The notes below the pieces were generated by a model. That model had not been told where the DNA came from and did no database searches. It was given only the letters and a program-made list of their open reading frames with translations. A program made the translations under genes and the position numbers. From Leptospira stimsonii (GTDB taxonomy: Bacteria > Spirochaetota > Leptospiria > Leptospirales > Leptospiraceae), in contig NZ_QHCT01000006.1 of assembly GCF_003545885.1 (NCBI RefSeq), positions 217,501 to 225,311 of the forward strand: a stretch of 7,811 bases of DNA. Reading direction: 5' to 3'. Position 1 is the stretch's first letter, and each line of letters begins with the position of its first letter. This document shows, piece by piece, positions 1-7,373 of this stretch.

Positions 1-1837
1 TAGAATCCTTCATCTTCTGAAAGACTCTCCGAACTTCCAATTCATCAAAATCCTTTTTGCGATCCGACCAATCATAAAACATCTTCATCATTAAGGCCTC
101 GGAAAACGCTTCCCCTTGCTCTACGATGTTTTCTAAACAAGCATAGAGAGTGGCTACAATCTCAACTGTATCCGACTTAGTGGTCTTAAATTTCTTAATA
201 AGGGAAAAGATCCGCGCTTGCTCCGAAGAATAATATTTCTGAAAATCCACTTCGTGTTGGCCTGCATTCGCCAAAGCTTCATATTTCAAAGAGTTCTCTT
301 TATTATACTGAAACCATTTCTTTTCTTGCAATTGTTTATCGATGGATCGCATCAGTCGGGGATCATAAGGTCCCATTGCCTGTTGAGAAAAGTTAACCGG
401 CAATTGCATATTCGAAGTTCTTATACAAAGATATAATAATTTTTGCAATTTCAAATGTCCAAAGGTCGGCTCTTTATGGAGTTGCCAGACAATTTCAGCG
501 GCCAATACGGTTCGTTTGTAGAAATCTACGTTTGTAGGCTTTAGTTCTATAACATTGGAGGTTTTGGAATTATCCTTACTTTGTTTTTTAGGATGCGATA
601 AACTTTCTTTAATAGCATTGGACTCTGAAACCCTATAATCATTTATTGCAATGGTTTCTTTTGCAAAAGTTAATTCTCCTCGAAATGCTTTCTGACTCAA
701 GGAAGAATAAAGGGTTTCTAATTCTCGCAAACTCAAGTTATGGAAATTCATTTGGGATTGAATCCCCTCAAAAAAATTCGCAAATTGGTTTTGTAGCACC
801 AATGGAGGATTGATTAATTTCATTTTTCGCAGATCACTGAGATTGATCTGTTGCAAAGTGGCTCCGTACGTTAATTTTTGAATTTCGCAATTAAATGAAT
901 GAGAGAGAAGTAGCGCGTAAGCAAAAAGAGTATTATAATCTTCAGAGAACCAAATCGGTGTTATTCCTCTTGTGACATTACATCCTTTCAACTCACTACT
1001 TGCAAACGAAACAGTCCCTGTTGTCCCACGGACGCACATCAATATTTCATTTCCATTTAAGATTGTTCTCTTAAATTGATTTGATATAGCAGGATCGATC
1101 CTTTTGAGCCGGTCCTTTTTCACAACCAACTCGGTTAGGTCGACAGGCCTTATAATAGGAACTCCATTAGAGAATTCTTCTCCTGGCTGAACGATTCCGT
1201 ATGTTAAAGGACAGTCGTTAGCTACAAGTTTTTCAAGCTCGTTCACCTCCCAACCCTTCTCATTCTTCACAGGATCCCCGAACATCTCCAAAAACTGGCT
1301 CTTGACCAGCTCATCCAGCAAACGAATGCTTTCTTTGCGTTGGGCAATCAGGGTCTCGGCTTGCGTGAGGATTTCAGCGATTTGAATTTGTTTAGAGAGA
1401 GGCGGGAGGGAAAAGCTAAACGAAGACAAGTCGTCCTTATTGAATCCAGCTTGTGCAGCCCTGGCGCCTATAGCTTGGATGAAATTTTGAAAACTTGAAT
1501 CCCGCAAAAGTCGGTATAAAAAACCTTTAAACAAAACGTCTTCATCTGGAATTGTTTTAATAAGCGCAACATTGTATGCGCCAGCGAGCCCTCGCAGAAT
1601 CTTCCCCACCGAAGCACCGTATCTTCCTATAAGAACATCATTTTCCTCGCATTTTTTTAGCTTTTCATTATCTTTTACGTATTCGATGTATTCCAATTTT
1701 CCTTGTGTAAAGTCTCTTATTTGTAGCATCCGAACATAGCCGATTTCCGGAAAGTTTAACCACTCTTCTTTAGGCGGTTGAGTGCCACCTTGAAAATCAC
1801 AAACGTCTGTTAATGCTACTCGTTTTACTTCACGCAT
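1..1837 (-). CDS. hsdS: Type I restriction-modification specificity subunit HsdS with a C-terminal Panacea-like extension (partial, 3' end outside window)
   Basis: Specificity subunit that selects the DNA target for HsdM methylation and HsdR cleavage. I translated this frame by hand: it is open from the ATG at 1837 to the window edge, 612 complete codons with no stop. It has the usual two-half layout: target-recognition domain 1 (about 1-145), a conserved helix (about 146-190, with PPLSKQ near 145-150 and the typical FLEMFGDP at 182-189), target-recognition domain 2 (about 193-345), and a second helix closing with LSQKAFRGEL at 380-389. Most HsdS proteins stop there. This one continues through a polar linker (390-436) into a predicted globular domain from 437 onward, with KLQKLLYL at 463-470 and AMGPYDPRLMRSI at 487-499. 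That pattern resembles the SocA/Panacea (DUF4065) family, and I recall similar tails on other S subunits. The start lies three bases after the fic stop, with GGTTGGA upstream. The HsdS call is firm; the extension's family is moderately supported. Confidence 0.93.
   Translation of the reverse strand, partial: MREVKRVALTDVCDFQGGTQPPKEEWLNFPEIGYVRMLQIRDFTQGKLEYIEYVKDNEKLKKCEENDVLIGRYGASVGKILRGLAGAYNVALIKTIPDEDVLFKGFLYRLLRDSSFQNFIQAIGARAAQAGFNKDDLSSFSFSLPPLSKQIQIAEILTQAETLIAQRKESIRLLDELVKSQFLEMFGDPVKNEKGWEVNELEKLVANDCPLTYGIVQPGEEFSNGVPIIRPVDLTELVVKKDRLKRIDPAISNQFKRTILNGNEILMCVRGTTGTVSFASSELKGCNVTRGITPIWFSEDYNTLFAYALLLSHSFNCEIQKLTYGATLQQINLSDLRKMKLINPPLVLQNQFANFFEGIQSQMNFHNLSLRELETLYSSLSQKAFRGELTFAKETIAINDYRVSESNAIKESLSHPKKQSKDNSKTSNVIELKPTNVDFYKRTVLAAEIVWQLHKEPTFGHLKLQKLLYLCIRTSNMQLPVNFSQQAMGPYDPRLMRSIDKQLQEKKWFQYNKENSLKYEALANAGQHEVDFQKYYSSEQARIFSLIKKFKTTKSDTVEIVATLYACLENIVEQGEAFSEALMMKMFYDWSDRKKDFDELEVRRVFQKMKDS
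2..529 (-). other. C-terminal extension domain of HsdS, Panacea/SocA-like (DUF4065)
   Basis: Protein region covering HsdS residues 437 to at least 612, lying beyond the normal end of an S subunit. It opens with a helical segment (FYKRTVLAAEIVWQL, 439-453), then GHLKLQKLLYL (460-470), the AMGPYDPRL block (487-495), KKWF (506-509) and further charged helices. KLQKLLY followed some 20 residues later by a GP-containing block is what I would expect of the Panacea fold, known from antitoxins of several toxin families and from the SocA proteolysis adaptor. I have no profile score, so the family is a pattern-based inference. It could instead be an unnamed S-subunit accessory domain. Confidence 0.5.
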
Positions 1838-1850
1838 AGTTTATCCAACC
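1838..1850 (-). promoter_or_regulatory. Ribosome binding site of hsdS, overlapping the fic stop
   Basis: On the minus strand GGTTGGATAAACT precedes the hsdS ATG. The GGA, about six bases from the ATG, is the last glycine codon of fic, followed by the TAA stop and three further bases. This supports the ATG at 1837 as the hsdS start and implies translational coupling to fic. Confidence 0.6.
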
Positions 1851-2923
1851 AAAATTCCAAACATACGTAAGTTGATATAATAATTCGAACGACCCAGCTT
1901 TTCTTTTTTGAGAAAACCCTTTTCGCAGAGTTCTTCTAAATATCTAGAAGCAGTGATCCGATTTACTTTGAGATCCTTCTCAATAAATTCGATCTTAGTA
2001 TACGGATGATAGAAAAGATTATTGATGAGGTCCTGACTATAAAACTTGCAAGAACGCCGGATCCTTTGTTTATAATCCTGCATTGCCTCTTTGATCTGGA
2101 GAATGGTCTGGATGGTTTGTTTAGAAGTTTCTTCTACCCCTTGTACCATATACAAAATCCACCCCTCCCAATCTTCTCTGTCTCTCACAGCCTGGAGACG
2201 GGTATAATACTCCGACTTATTGGCAATGATAAACCGACTTAAATACAAGATAGGCAGGCTCAATAAGTCTTTTAAAACCAAATACAGAATATTCAAAATT
2301 CTACCCGTTCTACCATTCCCATCATAGAACGGATGGATACTTTCAAATTGGTAATGAATGACCGCCATCTTGATTAAAACATCCACATTGGACAAATCGT
2401 CCTCGTTGATATACGTTTCCAGATTTTTCATGAGAGCCTGGATCTCCTCCAAGGTTTGGGGAGGAATATAGACGATTTCCCCCGAAGATTGGTTCTTTAA
2501 GGTAGTCCCAGGAACCTTTCTATATCCCGCCGAATTGTTTTCCAATATCTCTTGGATGCTTTGAATATGATTTTCCGTAAGGATTTTATGAGACCTCACG
2601 AACTCGAATCCTTTTATCAAAGCGGAAGCATACCTCGCCACTTCCTTTGCGGACGGATTCGGATCTCCGTCCAAAAACAATTCTTCCTTAAAAAGTTCAT
2701 CATGAGTTGTGATAATATTCTCTACCGCAGAGCTATCCTTAGCCTCCTGCAAAGCGAGAGTATGGATCAGAATATTCTGATTTGGAATACTCATCGATAC
2801 CCCCTTTAGTTCCGCCAGATAGCGTTGAGCCTGGGAAACCGCACGTAGAACCGGCTTTGTTTCCAGGTCGATTTTCGGGGGAAGAATCGGGAGCAGAAAT
2901 GGCTGTTTTTGATACGTTTCCAT
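1841..2923 (-). CDS. Fic family protein (class II, predicted AMP-transferase) with C-terminal winged helix
   Basis: A 360-residue protein expected to move AMP (or another nucleotide moiety) from a nucleoside triphosphate to a protein hydroxyl in the cytoplasm. The catalytic loop is complete: HPFYDGNGRTGR at 197-208, fitting HPFx(D/E)GNGRxxR, with H197 as general base, D201 for the metal, N203 and R205/R208 for phosphate. An N-terminal Fic_N-type region contains the class II inhibitory helix S64-SAV-E68-N69, whose glutamate normally blocks productive ATP binding. The C-terminal part (about 298-356) looks like a winged helix, as in Shewanella SoFic, which has similar length and order. The gene sits 76 bases after hsdM and three bases ahead of hsdS, in the same frame as hsdS. 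No Shine-Dalgarno precedes the ATG; the first downstream internal ATG (M43) would remove much of the N-terminal region, so the upstream start is preferred. Fic genes are known passengers of type I restriction loci. The target protein cannot be read from the sequence. Confidence 0.93.
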   Translation of the reverse strand: METYQKQPFLLPILPPKIDLETKPVLRAVSQAQRYLAELKGVSMSIPNQNILIHTLALQEAKDSSAVENIITTHDELFKEELFLDGDPNPSAKEVARYASALIKGFEFVRSHKILTENHIQSIQEILENNSAGYRKVPGTTLKNQSSGEIVYIPPQTLEEIQALMKNLETYINEDDLSNVDVLIKMAVIHYQFESIHPFYDGNGRTGRILNILYLVLKDLLSLPILYLSRFIIANKSEYYTRLQAVRDREDWEGWILYMVQGVEETSKQTIQTILQIKEAMQDYKQRIRRSCKFYSQDLINNLFYHPYTKIEFIEKDLKVNRITASRYLEELCEKGFLKKEKLGRSNYYINLRMFGILVG

Positions 2924-2962
2924 TTAATATGTATAAAATACGTATTTTTTTATACATATTAA
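2924..2962. repeat. 15-bp perfect inverted repeat, probable operator of fic-hsdS
   Basis: The arms are TTAATATGTATAAAA (2924-2938) and its exact reverse complement (2948-2962), separated by 9 bases. One end touches the fic start codon and the other overlaps the predicted -10 element of the fic promoter. The arms hold no G:C-rich stem and no clear terminator tract, so a protein-binding site is more likely than an RNA terminator. The winged helix of the Fic protein is a candidate binder, which is inference only. Confidence 0.6.
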
Positions 2963-2991
2963 GGTAGATATGTAAACATTTTTTAAAAAAT
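2949..2991 (-). promoter_or_regulatory. Sigma70-like promoter for fic-hsdS with A/T-rich UP-like tract
   Basis: On the minus strand a -35 TTTACA (2976-2971, 5 of 6 to consensus) and a -10 TATAAA (2954-2949, 5 of 6) are 16 bases apart. Just upstream, 2978-2991 reads ATTTTTTAAAAAAT, a perfect 14-bp A/T palindrome at the distance expected of an UP element. Transcription would start near 2941-2943, leaving a leader of about 20 bases. A second -10-like TATACA (2935-2930) is six bases from the ATG and could give a leaderless message. In such AT-rich DNA chance matches are common, but the layout is consistent. Confidence 0.5.
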
Positions 2992-2999
2992 TGAACATA

Positions 3000-4565
3000 T
3001 TAAAGTCTGGATTTGAGCACTTTTAACCCGGATTGGATCTGCCCTTCTAAGATTTCTAACTTTTCCAGGATCAATTTGGGAGACTCGTATTCAATCTCTT
3101 CGTAGACTTCCTCCTTATATTTGCTCAAGGAAAGATCATATCCATTGTCGATAATTTCCTGCTTAGGAACAAAGAAGGCCCTTTCGGTTCGTTTCGTATC
3201 TTTTTTTGGATTCCTAGACTGGAATCGACTAACGATATCCATAAGATCACTTTTGTCTATCTTGGTTCTTTTATCATCTAGACTATATCCGTCCGCCAGC
3301 ATCTCATAAAACCAGGTATGTTCCGTTTCTCCGCCCTTGGTAAAAATTAAAATTGCAGTGCTTACTCCTGCATAGGGCTTAAAGACTCCACTCGGTAATG
3401 TGATTACCGCTTTGAGTTCCGATTCGTCTATAAGCTTTTTACGAAGAGTAACAAAAGCCTTTCCACTTCCAAAAAGTACACCTTGGGGAACGATTACTCC
3501 GGCAGTTCCCCCCATACGAAGCATATTAAAAATCCTTTCTACAAACAAAAGCTCCGACTTCGTCGTGGGAAGGGTGAGACTTTCATTGATATCTCCCATA
3601 TCTATATTGCCGGTAAAAGGAGGATTCGCGAGAACGATATCATACTGTTTGTCTTCGTTAAACTTCTTACTCAATGTATCTTTGTAATCGATATGAGGCT
3701 CGTCGATCCCATGCATCATAAGATTCATTAAACCGAGTCGCACCATAGTGGTGTCGATGTCGTATCCGTAAAAACTATCGTCCAAAATTGATTTTACTTT
3801 TTTATCAACGGCTGAACTTAAAGTCCCTCTTTCAAACCCATCCTCATCTTTTACGATTTTTTTCGGATCTTTCTTTCGAATATAATCAGTAAGCATAAAT
3901 TGATAAGCACCGAGCAAGAAACCACCTGTTCCACAAGCAGGATCCGCAACTCTTTGTCCAAGCTGAGGGGTCACGAGTTCGGCGATCAATTTGATTATAT
4001 GCCGAGGAGTTCGGAATTGTCCGTTCTTTCCTGCTGTTGCAATTTCACTCAATAACATCTCATAGACATCCCCTTGGATATCCTGAAATGCATGTCCTCC
4101 TTCATTGGCATCCTTTTCAATCTCGCCAAAGATCAACTCTATAATATTGATCGCCTCCACCAAAAGGGAAGCTTTAGGCATGATGAAAACGGCATTTTGC
4201 ATATGATTTGTAAAGGGAGAAGCATCACCATTCAATTCTTTCAGAAAAGGAAAGACTTTCGTTTGTACATGTAAAAGCATTTCATCAGCAGGTTTTCTTT
4301 TAAAATTGCTCCATCTTAATTCCTTTTTATCCACTTGATCAGAACTACCAGGAACCTTATATTTTCCACTAAACCTGGATTTATATTTTTCTCCTGTAAA
4401 TTCGGCATCCCTCTCTCGCTTGGTCTCCAGATCGTCCAAACGTTTCATAAAAATTAGATAAGTGATCTGCTCAATTGCAGTTAATGGATTACTGATTCCT
4501 CCGCTCCAAAAATTATTCCAGAGTTTGTCTATGAGTGATTTTAATTGTGGGTTATTTTGTAACAT
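3000..4565 (-). CDS. hsdM: Type I restriction-modification DNA methyltransferase subunit HsdM (adenine-N6)
   Basis: Transfers a methyl group from S-adenosylmethionine to N6 of adenine in the target chosen by HsdS, protecting host DNA; two copies with one HsdS form the methylase. The 521-residue length is typical of HsdM. An N-terminal helical HsdM_N region (about 8-145, starting near LIDKLWNNFWSGG) precedes the N6_Mtase core: GQFRTPRHI at 182-190, SAM-binding motif I DPACGTGGF at 208-216, catalytic motif IV NPPF at 314-317, and the later PQGVLFGSG and LPSGVFKPYAGVSTAIL blocks. A C-terminal tail (about 465-521) ends in a helix likely to contact HsdS. Its ATG overlaps the hsdR stop by one base; the nearest purine-rich stretch (AAGG) is rather far upstream, so translational coupling to hsdR is likely. 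No catalytic residue is missing. Confidence 0.97.
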   Translation of the reverse strand: MLQNNPQLKSLIDKLWNNFWSGGISNPLTAIEQITYLIFMKRLDDLETKRERDAEFTGEKYKSRFSGKYKVPGSSDQVDKKELRWSNFKRKPADEMLLHVQTKVFPFLKELNGDASPFTNHMQNAVFIMPKASLLVEAINIIELIFGEIEKDANEGGHAFQDIQGDVYEMLLSEIATAGKNGQFRTPRHIIKLIAELVTPQLGQRVADPACGTGGFLLGAYQFMLTDYIRKKDPKKIVKDEDGFERGTLSSAVDKKVKSILDDSFYGYDIDTTMVRLGLMNLMMHGIDEPHIDYKDTLSKKFNEDKQYDIVLANPPFTGNIDMGDINESLTLPTTKSELLFVERIFNMLRMGGTAGVIVPQGVLFGSGKAFVTLRKKLIDESELKAVITLPSGVFKPYAGVSTAILIFTKGGETEHTWFYEMLADGYSLDDKRTKIDKSDLMDIVSRFQSRNPKKDTKRTERAFFVPKQEIIDNGYDLSLSKYKEEVYEEIEYESPKLILEKLEILEGQIQSGLKVLKSRL

Positions 4566-7363
4566 TAAGCGGCAATTACCTTATCAGTTAATTCCAGGAT
4601 TTCTTCGATCTCTTTCGGGCCGAAAATTCCACGAATTCCGTCCGGGTGTAGAAGTGTAAAAGGAGATTCAATCAGATTCCTTTTTTGAAGTTCTCCTTTT
4701 TCAAGGATATAACTTTTCAAAAGATCCATAAACTGCAACTGACGACTGGTTAAATAAGTATGGTTCTGGATAAAAACCTCAAAAGCCTTACTTACAGTGA
4801 CTGAAAAACATTCTAGAATTTCAATTCCAAGGATATGTTTAATGAATTGTACCAACTCTGCTCTTCGATGGTTATAAACTCTTCTCAGGAGATCAATCGT
4901 GATATGTGGGTGCTCATTATAAAGCTCTTCCGCCAAAATCTCCGTTTCTTCGTCCGAGATTTCCTGGCCCTGTTTGATCTTTTTCAAAATGGGACTTTTG
5001 GAAACTAGTTCATTCACTTTCACTTCCACCAGTTCCCGATATTTTGCCACGCTCAAGGCCTCATGGGATGGACCAAACTCTACAAATTCTTTTTCAACAA
5101 CGATATCTTTCAGATCGAATTTGGCAGGCCCTAAAATAGGAACTTTTTCGATATGTTTCATTAGCGGCGAAAGCCGATAAATAAGGAGATCAAATTTCTC
5201 CTCATCGATTGCACTCCAAAACTGATTGGTTTGAGAAATCCGAATCAAGTCTCCCTCTTTTGCTACAGTATTCACTGAAAGAGGTAATCCTCCTATTTCT
5301 TCCACGATAGAAGATTTTAGGGTCTCAAATTTATCCCTTTCACCGGAGAGAAGGGAAAGGGAAACTTCGACGATATCCTTTTCGAATCGCATCGCCTTAA
5401 AATCCGTATCCGAAACCGTGCGGAATAACGGCTTTACAATAGAATGAAGAAATTCCAATTTTTCCTGACTCAAATGATTCCAGAAATTTTCGTCTTCGAG
5501 TTTTTGGAGTTCATTCTGAGCTTCGATAATAACCACGGAGGATTTTGGGAGAGAGGAAATTTGCCTTTGTGAATTGCTGATTTCCTTTTTTAGAATCGAA
5601 CTCTCGCCCAACTCAATTGCTTTTGAAATCTTATCCAACCTAAGTCCAAAAAGTCTAACTGGTAGTGGAATTTGAGGATTACCTGTTTTTCCTTTCGGAT
5701 TTAGTTTAAAGTATTCGAAATTATCCCAGCAATCTAAAACTAAGAAGGAAGATTTTTCAGGACACCAAGGTTTGATCTTATCTTGCTCTAAAAGACGAGT
5801 CCCGCGACCAATCATTTGCCAGAACTTCGTATAAGAGTAAACTGGTTTTGCAAAAACAAGATTCACAATTTCTCTCACATCAATTCCTGTGTCTAGCATA
5901 TCTACGCTGATGGCAACTCTTGGCATATCATTCTTAGTAAATTGATCCAGTAATCCGCCTTTTCCATAAACTCGCGGATCATCACTCACTAAAACTTTCG
6001 CAATCTCACCTTTATATTCCGGATAGAGAGAATCAAAAATTTCCTCGATTCTTCTCGCGTGCGCCTTAGTCATACAAAAGAAGATCGTTTTTCCCGGAAG
6101 AACCCCATTCAGATCTTTGATACATTCTTCCATGAATTCTCTTACGATCAAAGAATTGGTCCCTTTATTGATCACTGTTTTTTCGAGATCTGTCCCCTCG
6201 AAATTGATTTCCGAAATTTCTTTCCCTTCTAAGATTAATCTCTGCTGGTCTTCTAAAGAAATCGTTCGTTTGCTTATTCCTTCCGTTTGAAATTTGGACT
6301 TAATTTTCATCACCTGAAAATTGCATAAGTATGGAGGGATGTGATTCACTGCTTCTTCGTATGAATAAGCAAACGTCGGAACTCCATCTTCACATTCAAA
6401 TAACTGAAATGTATTATGATCGATCACATCCGTCGGAGTAGCGGTGAGGCCTAAAGTGATTGTATTAAAATAATCCAAAATTTCTTGATAAGTATTATAG
6501 ATACTTCGATGACTTTCATCCACAACCACAAGATCAAAAAAATGAGGACTTAATGCCTTATTTTCCTCTCTGATAATATTCAGCATCGTTGGATAAGTAG
6601 AAACATAAATCCGCCTATCCTCAGAAATCTCTCGTTCTTCTCCTTTAGGCCAAATTGGTTCATTTGGTAAATAATCTTTAAATGCGTCCACGGTTTGATT
6701 CCGAAGAGCAATCCTATCGACAAGGAAAAGAGTTCGTTCCACCCAGCCTGAGCGCATTAACGCATCAACCAATGCCACACAGGTTCTAGTTTTTCCAGTT
6801 CCTGTCGCCATTACTAAGAGAAACTTTTTTCTTTTCTTTTCAATCGCCTCCATGACAGAACGAATCGCAGCAATTTGAAAATCGCGACCAGCAATTTTAG
6901 TATTGATTGACTCGCTTGCTAGAGGTTTTTTTGCTTTTCTTAGATAAGAATAACGCTCTAAGTCATCTCGAGTGGGAAAACCGTATACTTTCTTTGGGGG
7001 ATAGTTTTCCAAATCCCAGAAATAAATATCATAACCATTTGTGTAAAAACAAAATGGGAGCTCTCCGCCATGCTGTTCTTGAATATGATAGCAATACTGC
7101 TTTGCCTGTTCTCGACCTTTTGAGGCATCTACAGCGCTTCTTTTGGCCTCAACCACTGCAACAGGTTTTCCATCCTTGCCTAACAATACATAATCGCTAA
7201 ATAGATGTTTTGCGTTAGGTGAACTGGCTTTCAAAAGTCCGGAGGATATTTTAATTTCGATATCAAATTCTTCGATAACCTGGGTTCGATCAGATAAAAT
7301 CCACCCTGCTTTTTGCAGCCTTTCATCTATGATCGCTTTGCGCGTCTGTTTTTCGGACTTCAA
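4565..7363 (-). CDS. hsdR: Type I restriction endonuclease/translocase subunit HsdR (EcoEI/EcoAI-like)
   Basis: ATP-driven motor and nuclease that pulls DNA toward the HsdS-HsdM complex and cuts at a distance when the target is unmethylated. The 932 residues show an N-terminal HSDR_N nuclease (D57, E72-A-K74, then Q86AKQY90, matching PD-(D/E)xK plus QxxxY); a superfamily 2 helicase with Walker A ATGTGKT (186-192), motif II DESH (282-285), motif III TAT (307-309), motif V around DMLDTGIDVRE (488-498) and motif VI QMIGRGTR (516-523); and a C-terminal region (about 750-925) like EcoEI_R_C, which docks on HsdM. All key residues are present. The start is TTG: an in-frame TAA lies eight codons upstream (7385-7387), no ATG intervenes, and a weak GAG motif sits six bases before the TTG. 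It is first in the operon, with a one-base overlap into hsdM. Confidence 0.96.
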   Translation of the reverse strand: MKSEKQTRKAIIDERLQKAGWILSDRTQVIEEFDIEIKISSGLLKASSPNAKHLFSDYVLLGKDGKPVAVVEAKRSAVDASKGREQAKQYCYHIQEQHGGELPFCFYTNGYDIYFWDLENYPPKKVYGFPTRDDLERYSYLRKAKKPLASESINTKIAGRDFQIAAIRSVMEAIEKKRKKFLLVMATGTGKTRTCVALVDALMRSGWVERTLFLVDRIALRNQTVDAFKDYLPNEPIWPKGEEREISEDRRIYVSTYPTMLNIIREENKALSPHFFDLVVVDESHRSIYNTYQEILDYFNTITLGLTATPTDVIDHNTFQLFECEDGVPTFAYSYEEAVNHIPPYLCNFQVMKIKSKFQTEGISKRTISLEDQQRLILEGKEISEINFEGTDLEKTVINKGTNSLIVREFMEECIKDLNGVLPGKTIFFCMTKAHARRIEEIFDSLYPEYKGEIAKVLVSDDPRVYGKGGLLDQFTKNDMPRVAISVDMLDTGIDVREIVNLVFAKPVYSYTKFWQMIGRGTRLLEQDKIKPWCPEKSSFLVLDCWDNFEYFKLNPKGKTGNPQIPLPVRLFGLRLDKISKAIELGESSILKKEISNSQRQISSLPKSSVVIIEAQNELQKLEDENFWNHLSQEKLEFLHSIVKPLFRTVSDTDFKAMRFEKDIVEVSLSLLSGERDKFETLKSSIVEEIGGLPLSVNTVAKEGDLIRISQTNQFWSAIDEEKFDLLIYRLSPLMKHIEKVPILGPAKFDLKDIVVEKEFVEFGPSHEALSVAKYRELVEVKVNELVSKSPILKKIKQGQEISDEETEILAEELYNEHPHITIDLLRRVYNHRRAELVQFIKHILGIEILECFSVTVSKAFEVFIQNHTYLTSRQLQFMDLLKSYILEKGELQKRNLIESPFTLLHPDGIRGIFGPKEIEEILELTDKVIAA

Positions 7364-7373
7364 ATCAAACTCA
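7361..7373 (-). promoter_or_regulatory. TTG start codon and weak Shine-Dalgarno of hsdR
   Basis: The minus strand reads TGAG, then TTTGAT, then TTG AAG TCC. GAG at 7370-7372 lies six bases from the TTG. The frame is closed by TAA at 7385-7387 and there is no ATG or GTG between that stop and the TTG, so the TTG is the only good start keeping the whole N-terminal nuclease domain. Confidence 0.55.

Noticed and set aside
218..436. Plus-strand open frame of 72 codons
   Set aside because: Lies wholly antisense to hsdS, whose frame is open and protein-like here; no start signals.
770..776. A7 tract in hsdS as a phase-variation site
   Set aside because: Only seven bases in an AT-rich gene, with the frame intact; too short to argue for slipped-strand switching.
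1..1837. Invertible or shuffled hsdS locus
   Set aside because: Only one hsdS is present, with no recombinase gene and no long inverted repeats within or around it in the window.
2739..2957. Minus-strand open frame overlapping the 5' end of fic in another frame
   Set aside because: Low-complexity Ser/Gly/Pro-rich translation typical of an out-of-frame read; it would span the predicted promoter and operator.
2978..2991. A/T palindrome after hsdM as a transcription terminator
   Set aside because: The stem would contain no G:C pair, so a stable terminator hairpin is unlikely; its position just upstream of a -35 element fits an UP-like tract better.
6907..7200. Plus-strand open frame of 97 codons
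   Set aside because: Antisense to the highly conserved HsdR nuclease domain; no family resemblance.
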